Shown: positions 24,490 through 32,777, numbered from the stretch's first letter. The stretch is 64,000 bases of DNA from Bacteroidaceae bacterium (GCA_024398785.1 JAKSIO010000001.1:558001-622000); one strand, 5' to 3'. Made by a program: numbers and translations. Notes: generated from the letters alone by a model not told the origin.

Positions 24490-24497
24490 CAAAGATA
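24490..24497 (-). promoter_or_regulatory. -7 element for the ParB-methylase-metK genes
   Basis: TATCTTTG on the minus strand, 17 nt before ATG 24472. A TATG at 21 nt upstream is a weak match to the -33 box, so this promoter is only partly supported. Confidence 0.5.
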
Positions 24498-24517
24498 GCA
24501 AAATGTTTATATTATAA

Positions 24518-24940
24518 TCATATTTGGGCGCAAAATTTATCTTTTTCGTCGTTATTTGTACCATTTAGTGCGTTATTCGTGTTGTTGATTGTTTCACGCA
24601 GCATAGTCAGCGTGCCCCGTGTGCACAGCTCGTCAGGCGTTGTCCGCAGCACTCTCCATCCGAGTATAGTGGCAGTGTTGTACTTCTCCATATCCCCGAG
24701 GAAACCTTTCGGGGAGGTGTGCCGCCCGCCCGTCCAAACGCCGCCCTCCACTTCGAGAGCTATCTTGTAGTCGGGTAGTGCGTAATCGAAGCGCCACTTG
24801 CGGACGCTGTGAAACCTATACTCCTTAATGCACAGCACACGCAGGTCGCTGCGGCACAGGCACGTGAACATGTCTGTCGTCTGTTGCTGCTTTGCTGCTG
24901 TTTTTCTCTTTTTTGCCCGACACGGCATTTTATTCTCCAT
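24518..24940 (-). CDS. Endonuclease-like protein (Vsr/DUF559 type)
   Basis: 140 residues from ATG 24940 (MENKMPCRAKKRK). The core FDYALPDYKIALEVEGGVWT, preceded by YRFHSVRKWR and followed by GDMEKYNTATILGWRVLRTT, matches the PD-(D/E)xK pattern of Vsr/DUF559 single-strand or mismatch-type nucleases: Asp in FDYALPD, Glu in LEVEGG and a conserved Trp-Arg-Val near the end. A basic N-terminal tail may bind DNA. It lies 45 nt before the ParB-methylase. Whether the pair acts as restriction-modification or the nuclease as a recombination or repair enzyme is open. Confidence 0.65.
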   Translation of the reverse strand: MENKMPCRAKKRKTAAKQQQTTDMFTCLCRSDLRVLCIKEYRFHSVRKWRFDYALPDYKIALEVEGGVWTGGRHTSPKGFLGDMEKYNTATILGWRVLRTTPDELCTRGTLTMLRETINNTNNALNGTNNDEKDKFCAQI

Positions 24941-25016
24941 TTGGTATGTTGTTACGTTGTGAGTTAAAGAACTGTCTGTTGCGCCTGAAACGGCGTGAAT
25001 TTCGCGAGCCACGAAA

Positions 25017-25038
25017 AGAGGGGAATTGCGTCCCCTCT
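25017..25038 (-). terminator. Rho-independent terminator after the SSB-like gene
   Basis: AGAGGGGA (25017-25024) and TCCCCTCT (25031-25038) form an 8-bp stem with a 6-nt loop; on the minus strand it is followed by TTTT. It lies 20 nt after the stop of the SSB-like gene and separates it from the endonuclease-methylase cassette. Confidence 0.75.
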
Positions 25039-25057
25039 CTCCACGTCGCCTGTGTGG

Positions 25058-25456
25058 TCAGAACGGCAGGTCGTCTCCCTTGCGCTCAGCTTGCTGTGCT
25101 GCCGCAATGCTTCTCGCGCGCTCTGCTGGTGTCTGCTGCTGTTTCGGTTGCTGTTGTGATGATCCGCCGAGCTCGTGCATTCCGCCGATGATAGGTATCG
25201 CCTTGCGCTGCTCCTCCGTCATGGCGTCATACTTTGCTCGGTCAACATTCACACGGAGGAAGTGTGTGTCGCTGTAACGCGCTTCCTGCATCGCTACACC
25301 TGTAATGTTCAGATACACTCCTTTCTCTCCCTCGAACAGTCCCGCCTCTGCGATAGGGATGCAGATGCAGTGCTTGGTTGCCGTACTTCCTTTGATGTCA
25401 CTCACGAACGCTCCCTGCAATTTGAGCAGGTCTGCCTTGATGCTAAAATTTGCCAT
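25058..25456 (-). CDS. Single-stranded DNA-binding-like protein
   Basis: 132 residues. The N-terminal part is beta-rich (KHCICIPIAEAGLFEGEKGV; YLNITGVAMQEARYSDTHFL), like an OB-fold domain. A Q-rich linker (SSQQQPKQQQTPAERARS) leads to the acidic-aromatic tip GDDLPF, the hallmark of SSB C-termini that recruit replication proteins. It lies near the other replication genes. The OB fold itself is not certain from sequence, so a different phage ssDNA-binding protein is possible. Confidence 0.62.
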   Translation of the reverse strand: MANFSIKADLLKLQGAFVSDIKGSTATKHCICIPIAEAGLFEGEKGVYLNITGVAMQEARYSDTHFLRVNVDRAKYDAMTEEQRKAIPIIGGMHELGGSSQQQPKQQQTPAERARSIAAAQQAERKGDDLPF

Positions 25457-25540
25457 AATGTTTTTTGTTTCAATTGTTTACTTTATTTCTGTTCTATCTC
25501 TATTATCTGATATTTTCTTGCTCTTTTAATAACAATATAT

Positions 25541-26496
25541 TTACTTAAAACCCTTTCCGCGGTACTCTTGGAAACTAACCGACTCGAAGCAAGCTTTGAC
25601 GTTGCACCACCGTGATAGGCATTTCTGCCAGTATGGTATAGTATTTATCCCATGTGGGTCTCGGTACGGTTGTGCGTACGGATAGACCATGTTACCTGTC
25701 TTTGTCCGTCTTAGCTCAAGGTTGCGCTCTCTCCAGTAGTTTATACGGTAGAAGCATTCCTCGAATGTTCCGTGCAGCATCGTGTAGAGGAAGAACTCGC
25801 CCTTGTATCCATTGTCTGCAATCATCTTTATTGCACGTTCGCACTCGGATATCTGTGCCTGTGTGTCGCATCCGAAACGTATGCGTCTGTCTATCCATCT
25901 GATTTGCGCCAGCTGCTTCGCGTTTTCTTCTGTTACCAGCCTTGCGTCGAGTGCCTGATTGAAGTCAACCTTGCATCCTATGCGGATGATCTTGTCCAGC
26001 TGCTCGGTGCAGTAATCTCCAGCAGCCAGTATGTTGTTGTCCATCAGCACCGCTTTGCTCTTTCCGTTCAGAACGCGTTCTATATCCCAGTAGGGTCTTA
26101 TTGCTCCTTCCTTTATTGGCACAACGCACCACTTGCATTTGTTCGGACAACCTCTTGTGAGGAATCCGTATGCAGTATCGCTTGGCAGATACGGGTATAT
26201 ACTGTAATCGGGTTGGCAGTCATCTATCTCTTGTGATAATTGTGAGTGTAGGTCATATCCCGTTCCTCCGCTTATCGTCTTATCTGCAATGAATGTCCTG
26301 TCATCATCTTTTGTGAAATTGAAGATCTTGGCTCTGTAGAGGATGTCGTAATGTGTGAAAGGTATCGCCCATTCCACGATGTCTCCACTTTCTTTGTGGT
26401 ATGCGGAAATCTTGCACAGTGCGAGATTGGATAGACCGTTGCGCCCCATTTCTTTTTTCCTGCGTGACAGTCCACGTCTATCAGTCCTATTCTCAT
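25541..26496 (-). CDS. Radical SAM protein, reading frame interrupted near the start
   Basis: The main frame (from ATG 26449) encodes 302 residues with the radical SAM cluster motif CPNKCKWC (CX3CX2C) in LTRGCPNKCKWCVVP. The true start is probably ATG 26496 (MRIGLIDVDCHAGKKKWGAT), which lies in another frame. A single missing base near 26429-26430 would restore VYPNLALCKISAYHK. Alternatively, the sequence A AAA AAG at 26452-26458 is a classic -1 slip site that also connects both frames. The protein is then frameshifted, a sequencing artefact, or made by slippage. Substrate unknown. Confidence 0.6.
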
Positions 26497-26518
26497 ATCC
26501 TATTGTTCTCCTGTGATG

Positions 26519-26944
26519 TTATTGGTTGTTGTCTGTCATCCCCTCCCATTTCAATCCGTTTATGTGACACAGGAAGCGGAGGTAAACAGCGTCGTCGTAT
26601 ATCATTGACGGGTTGCCGCCTGTTGTCAGCATAGTATGCTTCCCCGCGATGCTGTCACAGACAAAGGAATATCCATCGGGGGTAGGGAACGCGGGGAACG
26701 CAAGCCTTTCGATGTGGTCTATAGCGTCCGAAATACCCACGAAATTCACCCCGTCGGGGTTCGTGAAATACGGACGCAGCGCGTCCCTGTACTCCTGTTT
26801 GATTCTGTCGTGGAGGTACATCGTCATATCCTTTACGATGTCAATGTTTCCACTCCAATCGCTTTTGCCTTTCTTGATAGGCTCGGACAGACGGTATATC
26901 CTTACCCGTCCTCCGTATAGTTCTTGTACTTTTGTCGCTTTCAT
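26519..26944 (-). CDS. Hypothetical phage protein
   Basis: 141 residues in the early/middle gene block. An N-terminal helical segment and pattern PAFPTPDGYSFVCDSIAGKH suggest an alpha/beta protein; no signal or membrane region. It precedes the radical SAM gene by 22 nt. I do not recognise the family. Confidence 0.5.
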   Translation of the reverse strand: MKATKVQELYGGRVRIYRLSEPIKKGKSDWSGNIDIVKDMTMYLHDRIKQEYRDALRPYFTNPDGVNFVGISDAIDHIERLAFPAFPTPDGYSFVCDSIAGKHTMLTTGGNPSMIYDDAVYLRFLCHINGLKWEGMTDNNQ

Positions 26945-26945
26945 A

Positions 26946-27296
26946 TCACTTGATTATTTTTGATTTGATCCACTCCAGTACTTTCTTGGAAATTTTCATA
27001 CAATGAAAAACCGTTATCTCGCCTTCTGGTCCAACAACTTCTCCTGTAGTGCTGAATATCTTATCTGTAATATCTTCCTCACTCGGCATTTCTATCACAT
27101 CTGCACCCTGCAGTACTGCCTTAAACTTGTTAACCATTGCATCTGCTTCTTCTTTAGTGGAGAAGCAATCGCCGATAAGGATATGACATTGGTCAAAATC
27201 TGACCCATTGTTAATTGAAGACATGCCTTCTCCACTATATAGGCTTGCGAACCAATATATTTCGCCTTTCTTTGGTATCCATCTTTTCTGTTCCAT
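26946..27296 (-). CDS. Hypothetical phage protein
   Basis: 116 residues (IPKKGEIYWFASLYSGEGMS; HILIGDCFSTKEEADAMVNK), alpha/beta and without membrane segments. The stop is 1 nt from the start of the next gene, so the pair is co-translated. The MEQKRWIPKKGEIYW start is a pattern seen in small phage accessory proteins, but no function can be given. Confidence 0.5.
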   Translation of the reverse strand: MEQKRWIPKKGEIYWFASLYSGEGMSSINNGSDFDQCHILIGDCFSTKEEADAMVNKFKAVLQGADVIEMPSEEDITDKIFSTTGEVVGPEGEITVFHCMKISKKVLEWIKSKIIK

Positions 27297-27299
27297 AGA

Positions 27300-27695
27300 T
27301 CATTCCTCAATTAGTTTGCCGAACGGAGTTCCATCAGCCCATACAAATATCTTTAATGCCCAATCATAAGAGGCATCACACGCATAGGTAACAATTCCGC
27401 TATTGTCAAAGCTGTATATCTGATTATAGACTCCATAACCCTCTTTGATACTTCTTAGCCAGTTCCCATGCTCCTTGATAGCCTCCATGACTTCCTCCAC
27501 ACTCTCAAATGGTCTGTACTGCGGATTTGGCGGTTCTGGCTTGATGCGATATTCGTGGTCTCCCCAATCCCAAGCTGGGGTTCCCACACTCGTCCATTTC
27601 CCTCTACAATTACGAAACTCAATCTCTTTACCTTCCTTATAAGCCTGCATCACATCTATCATGTACTGCAAGCGGTCTTTTTCGTTCTGTTCCAT
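27300..27695 (-). CDS. Hypothetical phage protein
   Basis: 131 residues. Contains HEYRIKPEPPNPQYRPFESV, a motif seen in several small proteins of phages from gut bacteria, with a preceding WDWGDHEYRIK. The end (KIFVWADGTPFGKLIEE) is amphipathic. It is 3 nt upstream of the neighbouring gene. Function unknown. Confidence 0.5.
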   Translation of the reverse strand: MEQNEKDRLQYMIDVMQAYKEGKEIEFRNCRGKWTSVGTPAWDWGDHEYRIKPEPPNPQYRPFESVEEVMEAIKEHGNWLRSIKEGYGVYNQIYSFDNSGIVTYACDASYDWALKIFVWADGTPFGKLIEE

Positions 27696-27738
27696 AAGTT
27701 CAATAAGTTACATTAGTTAAGTACGGTAATGCACAATT

Positions 27739-27933
27739 TCATATACCACTTGCATTAGGGTTGTTTTTGGGGTTATTAAAGCAATGTTCACAAGGGTTAT
27801 TACTATAACCCTGCACATTAGCCGAGTTATCTGCATCAAACGTCGTCGCCTTATCAAAGGCTATGCACCAACCGTTTCTATTCATATTACATCCTTTACA
27901 GATGTTATTACAATGCGCTGGATAGTATGCCAT
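27739..27933 (-). CDS. Small cysteine-rich protein (possible zinc-binding)
   Basis: 64 residues with Cys pairs CNNICKGC and CEHCFNNPKN plus single Cys, a spacing that could bind a metal ion. N-rich tail (NNPNASGI). It lies close to the next gene (27935), with 1 nt between them. Small zinc-ribbon proteins of this kind are common in phage early regions; no role is shown here. Confidence 0.5.
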   Translation of the reverse strand: MAYYPAHCNNICKGCNMNRNGWCIAFDKATTFDADNSANVQGYSNNPCEHCFNNPKNNPNASGI

Positions 27934-27934
27934 A

Positions 27935-28192
27935 TTACTTTTCCTTTTTAAGTTTTATGTAACTCATTGCGTAGATGATGTATATTGCCCTGCATGTTAT
28001 TATCAATATCTCGAACAGGAGAGTGGCAGAGCTGTCCGCCACGTCTGCAATCAGCAGCGTCTCCCCCTGCAGGTTGTCGAGTATGTCAGATCCGCTGTGT
28101 TGTGCAAAATACGAGTCAAGGCTGCGTATGACGTGCTCCTCTGCGTATTGTGCGCTGCACTGTGCTGGTTCTTCCAGTAGTACGTATCTCAT
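27935..28192 (-). CDS. Small hypothetical protein with C-terminal hydrophobic segment
   Basis: 85 residues. The N-terminal half is acidic and helical (CSAQYAEEHVIRSLDSYFAQ); from about residue 55 (SATLLFEILIITCRAIYIIY) it is strongly hydrophobic, ending in a basic tail (IKLKKEK). A single membrane segment with a cytoplasmic basic tail is likely. No further function can be given. Confidence 0.5.
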   Translation of the reverse strand: MRYVLLEEPAQCSAQYAEEHVIRSLDSYFAQHSGSDILDNLQGETLLIADVADSSATLLFEILIITCRAIYIIYAMSYIKLKKEK

Positions 28193-28211
28193 TTCTTCTT
28201 TGTTTTTGCTG

Positions 28212-30065
28212 TCAGAATGGTAATTCGTTTCTCTCCAATTGTCTGCCTATCGGGTTGTTTGGAGTACTCCCGTCGTCCGCAAACTCGATCCGCGTGCTCT
28301 CGCGTACGTTCTCCTCGCACTGTGCGCGTCTCTGCTGCAGATGATTGCTGTTGTCCCAGTCTGGTTCTGAACCGTTATAGTACGCCGAGTATCGTCCGTT
28401 GTTGATGTTGTATTTGAACAGCGCTGTCCCCGCTTCTCCGAGGTGTCTGAACTTCACTTTCTGTACGTGTACCTCGACAGTGTTCTCGACTCTGTCCCGA
28501 TGCACCACGATGCCGTAGTCCGCCTTGTTGAAGAAGTTCGCCGAACCGCTTATGTCGTAAAGCGTCGGAGCTTCGAAGACGCCGTCCTTGTTCTTCGGGA
28601 GCTTGGTCGGATGCGCCATGAGGATGACAAGCACGTCGTTCTGCTGCGCGAAATTAGTCAGCTTGTCAAGTACACTGCTGATGTACTGCGTCTCGTTCCT
28701 GCTTCCCTGTTCGTTCTCCAGCCTGTTGTACGGATCAATCACAAGGCACTTTATCCCGCGCCGCCGCACGAGGTAGCGTGCCCGTTCAAGGATGGTGTCA
28801 AGCTTGAAGTCCGTCTGCGGACTGATGAAGAAGAAGTTGCGCTCGAGGTGTTCCTTGACATCCTTGTACTCCCCGTAGGTGAGGTGCTGTTTGTCGAACT
28901 TCTTTCCTGTGAACTTCTCTATCAGCTTGCTTGCGTGATAGGCGAGCGGGGCGTTCTCTGGGGAGAAGTATGCGAAGCGCCAGTCGTAGCGCATGTTCAG
29001 GCGCTCGGCTATCTCGTCGATGAACTCTGACTTGCCGCTGCTCGGGATGCCCGTCACGATGCACAGTCGTCGCGTCTCGAAGCTGCACAGGCGGTCGAAG
29101 TTCTCGTTACCTATCACTGCTCCTTTTTGCAGTCCGTATTCGAACAGACGGTCGAGGCTCTGCTCGATGTCGCTGACAGTGTACACCCCGTCGAGCTTTG
29201 TCTCTGGTGCTGTCGCGAGGCACTGCAGCAGAGACTCTTTCCCGAATTTCTGCAGGTGCTCGTTGGCATCCTTGCATCCCTCGCCGTAGTCCAGTACCCG
29301 ACAGCGTTCAGCCCCGAAGCGTCGGAGCAGTTCATCACGCAGCAGCACTCCTTTCGTGTCGGTGTCGCTCGCTATGTAGATCGTCTCCTTGTCGTCGAAG
29401 TATCCCTCGAGATAGTCGTCGAGATAGTCGAGGTTCGAGTTCGCCCCGTTCGGCACGCTTACCACGTCGTCACGTCCGCACTCCATGAATGAGAGCGCGT
29501 CCATCTCCCCCTCAGTGATTATGCACTCGCTGCATCCCTTGATGGCGTCGATGTTCCACGGCAGCAGTTCCGCCCCTGAGCACAGCTTGAAGCACTTGTC
29601 TCCCGTACGGAACTTCGTGTTGCACAGCACGCCGTCGTGATAGTAGTTGAACTGCACCGTGTTGACCTCCTGATTCTCTTTCTGCGGCATGCGTTCCATC
29701 CCCTCCGTGATCCGTGCTTTGCGTACTGTCGTCTCGCTGATGCCACGTCCCTTGAACCACGCCAGCAGCCTGTCACTTAACGCATGCTCAGGACGCGGTG
29801 CTGGTCTGCGGTACTCTTTCTTCTCTTTGCGTATCGGAGCGTAGTTCTTCCACGGGCGCGGTTCTTTCTCCCATGCCTCCTGTACTGCAGCGCAACCGCT
29901 GAACCCGCAGTAGTGGCAGTGGAACTCGCCAGTAGCAAGGTTGATTGACAGCGAGCGGTCTGTCTTGTTGCGTCTGCTCTCGTGACACTGCGGGCAGAAA
30001 ACCTTTCTGTTGCCGCTGCTTCCGTACGGCGCGTCAATACCGTATTTCCTCCAGTCCAGTGTCAT
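28212..30065 (-). CDS. Primase-helicase, phage T7 gp4/Twinkle-like
   Basis: 617 residues. The N-terminal zinc motif has Cys at 24, 27, 50 and 53 (CPQCHESRR ... FHCHYC). A TOPRIM domain shows TEGE at about 184-187 and ASDTDTKG near 232-239. A DnaB-type helicase follows with Walker A GIPSSGKS (339-346) and a second motif around PYNRLENEQG. It would unwind the fork and prime lagging-strand synthesis. The C-terminus ends in ELPF, similar to the tip of the SSB-like protein. The start overlaps the stop of the MazG-like gene (ATGA). Confidence 0.88.
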   Translation of the reverse strand: MTLDWRKYGIDAPYGSSGNRKVFCPQCHESRRNKTDRSLSINLATGEFHCHYCGFSGCAAVQEAWEKEPRPWKNYAPIRKEKKEYRRPAPRPEHALSDRLLAWFKGRGISETTVRKARITEGMERMPQKENQEVNTVQFNYYHDGVLCNTKFRTGDKCFKLCSGAELLPWNIDAIKGCSECIITEGEMDALSFMECGRDDVVSVPNGANSNLDYLDDYLEGYFDDKETIYIASDTDTKGVLLRDELLRRFGAERCRVLDYGEGCKDANEHLQKFGKESLLQCLATAPETKLDGVYTVSDIEQSLDRLFEYGLQKGAVIGNENFDRLCSFETRRLCIVTGIPSSGKSEFIDEIAERLNMRYDWRFAYFSPENAPLAYHASKLIEKFTGKKFDKQHLTYGEYKDVKEHLERNFFFISPQTDFKLDTILERARYLVRRRGIKCLVIDPYNRLENEQGSRNETQYISSVLDKLTNFAQQNDVLVILMAHPTKLPKNKDGVFEAPTLYDISGSANFFNKADYGIVVHRDRVENTVEVHVQKVKFRHLGEAGTALFKYNINNGRYSAYYNGSEPDWDNSNHLQQRRAQCEENVRESTRIEFADDGSTPNNPIGRQLERNELPF

Positions 30066-30421
30066 ACCGCTGCCTCCCTTTGTTTATCGAGGATTTCCAA
30101 CATTTCCTCACGGCTGACCGCCTCCGCTTCATACAGGCGGGACAGGAGGCGTTCCTGTTTCCGCCTGATTTCCTGCTCGACGGCTTCCTTGCCGTACATA
30201 AGGGCGAGCTGCCCCGCCATAATCGTCACGTCGGCTATCTCTGTGATAACGTCGTTCATCGAAGCCCTGCGGCGGCGTTCTTTACACAGGGCGTTCACGA
30301 GTTCCGAACACTCCTCGACAGCCATATCCTTCTGCGCTGCTGTCCCGTAGGCTTCGATAGTCCTTCTGTATAGTTGGTCTGTTTTCATAATATCGTCCAT
30401 TGATTTGTTGAACTGTTCCAT
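30062..30421 (-). CDS. MazG-like nucleotide pyrophosphohydrolase
   Basis: 119 residues from ATG 30421 (MEQFNKSMDDIMKTDQLYRR), which overlaps the previous gene. The all-alpha MazG core is visible: AVEECSELVNALCK (the ExxE half) and EIADVTIMAGQLALMYG (the ExxD half). Such enzymes cleave NTPs or (p)ppGpp-like nucleotides; in phages they are thought to reset starvation signalling or remove non-canonical dNTPs. Which nucleotide is used is not visible. A start at 30400 or 30388 is also possible. Confidence 0.75.
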   Translation of the reverse strand: MEQFNKSMDDIMKTDQLYRRTIEAYGTAAQKDMAVEECSELVNALCKERRRRASMNDVITEIADVTIMAGQLALMYGKEAVEQEIRRKQERLLSRLYEAEAVSREEMLEILDKQREAAV

Positions 30422-31389
30422 GCATATTGTTCGCTCGGACGGGGCGGAGCGTCGTTCGGGACTGTCGCCCGTCCTGTACCGTATGTTCTGCGCCCTGTAC
30501 CGTCGATGTATTCGCCCGCCCCTAACGATGTACCTCCCGAGGGGAGATATTGCCGTGACGGGGCGGAAATCGCGTTCATTTTGCATTTGTCGTTATAGTT
30601 ACCATCCATGACTTTCATCCAATTGGTTGAGTTGTTGAAGACCCAGTCGAATGTCGCCGTCCAGCTGTTATTGTTTCCGCCTGTCAGGAAGTGCGACTCC
30701 GCTATCGTCTCGAACAGAGCCTCCGCCGTCGGTATCCAAGCTTCCTGTCCTCCCCATTCGTTGAGACGCGATCTGATCTTCGCCTTGCGTGAGTCGCTGA
30801 GCTGATTAACCCGCGGCAATTTTTTGCCGCAGATGAGATTCCATTTTTCGGCGATTTCCTGATACGGGAAATTTTTTCTTTTGTGTATACTTTCTTTTTC
30901 TATTTTCTCCTGTACTGTACTGTACTGTACTGTACTCTGCGGTGTTTCCGCGTCGGAAATGTTATTATCTGATAGTTTCCGCGTCGGAAACTCTTTTGAT
31001 ACTGGATTTCCGCTACTGAAACTCTTTCGATTTGGTATTTCTTCTTTCCGTTTCGCGTAGATTGGAGACAGATTGTTTACAAGATTTTGCACCCAGATTA
31101 TGCGTTTTTCCTGCCATAATTCCGAGTCAATTTTGCCAAGTTCTACAAGGGTTTGCAGCATAGACTCTACCTGATCCTCGCTGCATAGAGAACGAGCTAT
31201 GAGGTACTGCCAGTTGCCCTGCTGGTTGCAGTCGTATTGCTGTCGCTCACTGTCGCAGAGAAGCTCGAGCAGCTTGAACCAGAACGCGTATCCGTCGTTC
31301 CCAAACCTCTGCTCGAGGATGAATATCGTACGCCCGCTCTTGGTGAAGTGCGGAAACCATTCTACTGTTGTTTTTATCGGTCTTGCCAT
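30385..31389 (-). CDS. DUF4373-like phage replication protein
   Basis: 334 residues. The N-terminal half (WFPHFTKSGRTIFILEQRFG; LQTLVELGKIDSELWQEKRI) matches the winged-helix Lin1244/Lin1753-like (DUF4373) region used by phage replication initiators. The C-terminal half is polar with a DnaD-like segment (FPYQEIAEKWNLICGKKLPR). Inside the gene a pentanucleotide repeat (30911-30935) encodes STVQYSTVQ. It is the first of the replication genes before MazG and primase-helicase. Role as initiator/helicase loader is inferred. Confidence 0.65.
   Translation of the reverse strand: MARPIKTTVEWFPHFTKSGRTIFILEQRFGNDGYAFWFKLLELLCDSERQQYDCNQQGNWQYLIARSLCSEDQVESMLQTLVELGKIDSELWQEKRIIWVQNLVNNLSPIYAKRKEEIPNRKSFSSGNPVSKEFPTRKLSDNNISDAETPQSTVQYSTVQEKIEKESIHKRKNFPYQEIAEKWNLICGKKLPRVNQLSDSRKAKIRSRLNEWGGQEAWIPTAEALFETIAESHFLTGGNNNSWTATFDWVFNNSTNWMKVMDGNYNDKCKMNAISAPSRQYLPSGGTSLGAGEYIDGTGRRTYGTGRATVPNDAPPRPSEQYAWNSSTNQWTIL
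30911..30935. repeat. Pentanucleotide microsatellite, TGTAC x5
   Basis: Five perfect copies of TGTAC in tandem lie inside the DUF4373-like gene. The unit is 5 bp, so gain or loss of one copy would shift the frame. This could act as a slippage switch. Confidence 0.9.
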
Positions 31390-31394
31390 GATTG

Positions 31395-32765
31395 TTACTG
31401 GTTAATTGTTGCTACAATAGATTTTCTCAACGGCTCGTTGCGGGCGTTCCACTCAAAGGAGCGGAGCATCCACTGCCTGTATGATAGTGGGATGTCAGCG
31501 AGTTTCTCGCCCTTGTACTTCCCGTAAGGCATGACAGTCACTGGAGTGGCGTTGGCTTTCGTGTCCTCGCGTGTTATGCATCCGATGTCGCTGATGGGTA
31601 TTCCACTCAGCAAGCGTCCCCCGCTGCCGTACATCTTCCATATCGTCTCCTCCTCGAACGTGATGTCCTCGACGCGCCCGAAGCGTTCGACATTCCCGCC
31701 GAAGTCAATGATCAGCGCATCCCGTTTATCTGGATCGATACGGGTGGCGCGTCCGATGATTTGATAATACAGCGCTATTGATGCCGTGCTTGTTCCGAGG
31801 ATTATGCAGTCGATGCCTGTGTAGTCGAAGCCAGTCGACAGGACGCGAACGTTGAATATTACGCGTGTCTTACCCGCCCGAAAGTCGGCGATTACCTTTT
31901 CTCTTTCCCTTTTGTCCATCTCGCCGTATATCACGGCTGAGTTTGGGTAGCGTTCTGCGAATCCGATAGCGTCGGATACGGACGGGACGAAGACAAGGAT
32001 GTGCTTTCTGTCAGGGTTAGCGTTGAGAGCCTGCGTTATGCTCTGTGCGCCGCCATTGGCTTCATACGCACGCTGCACGCTGTCCTCCGTGAACTCGCTT
32101 TTGCTGCTGTTGTAACGGAGCATACTGCTGTCGAAGCCGCCCGCGCTGTAACGGAGGGGCGACCAATACCCGAGGCGAACCATTTCCTCGACCTGCCCTA
32201 CGTGAATTATCTTCTTGAAGAAGTTGCCTTTCTTGCTTCGCGAAGTAAGCATGACGAGTTTGCTGAATGTGTTGCCCTCGCGGTCGTAGTTTGTCTGCAG
32301 CTTGACAGGTGTCGCCGTGATTCCGAGGACGTGAGTTATGCCGCTGTCGCGGAGGAAGTTCCCGAGCATGCTGTCAGCCTCGCGGGGGTACAGGTGCGCC
32401 TCGTCAATCAGCATCTTAGTGAAGCCGAGCCGCTTGAATTCCTCCCCGAGGTTCTTTATCGAACCGATGGTCGCAAAGGTTATATGCTCTATCTCCCTGC
32501 GCCCGAAACTCGCGCTGTATATGCCTGCGTCAAATCCGAATTCCCCGCACAGATTGACGTACTTGAGGTAGTTCTGTTCGAGCAATTCCTTTGAGGGCTG
32601 TATAACTAACAGTCTGTCGCGGCTGTTCTTGGCGACATACGCTGTGAGGATTGATTTTCCCCACGCTGTCGGCAGGACAATGAGGCTCGGCACGGGCTTC
32701 TTTTCGTTGAAGAAGTCTATCGCCTTGCGTATCGGCTCAACTTGATTTTGTCGTAGAGTTATCAT
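31395..32765 (-). CDS. DEAD/DEAH-box (SF2) helicase with C-terminal DUF3820-like segment
   Basis: 456 residues from ATG 32765 (MITLRQNQVEPIRK). Walker A is LPTAWGKS (31-38), the DEAH box is at 121-124 (IDEAHLYP), motif III is GITATP, and the RecA-like second domain has STGFDYTGIDCIILG and QIIGRATR. The last 60 residues include MPYGKYKGEKLADIPLSYRQ, the hallmark of the DUF3820-type module. The gene has its own promoter, operator and structured leader (32778-32926). A role in phage replication or repair is inferred. Confidence 0.85.
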   Translation of the reverse strand: MITLRQNQVEPIRKAIDFFNEKKPVPSLIVLPTAWGKSILTAYVAKNSRDRLLVIQPSKELLEQNYLKYVNLCGEFGFDAGIYSASFGRREIEHITFATIGSIKNLGEEFKRLGFTKMLIDEAHLYPREADSMLGNFLRDSGITHVLGITATPVKLQTNYDREGNTFSKLVMLTSRSKKGNFFKKIIHVGQVEEMVRLGYWSPLRYSAGGFDSSMLRYNSSKSEFTEDSVQRAYEANGGAQSITQALNANPDRKHILVFVPSVSDAIGFAERYPNSAVIYGEMDKREREKVIADFRAGKTRVIFNVRVLSTGFDYTGIDCIILGTSTASIALYYQIIGRATRIDPDKRDALIIDFGGNVERFGRVEDITFEEETIWKMYGSGGRLLSGIPISDIGCITREDTKANATPVTVMPYGKYKGEKLADIPLSYRQWMLRSFEWNARNEPLRKSIVATINQ

Positions 32766-32777
32766 AATACAAATAAA

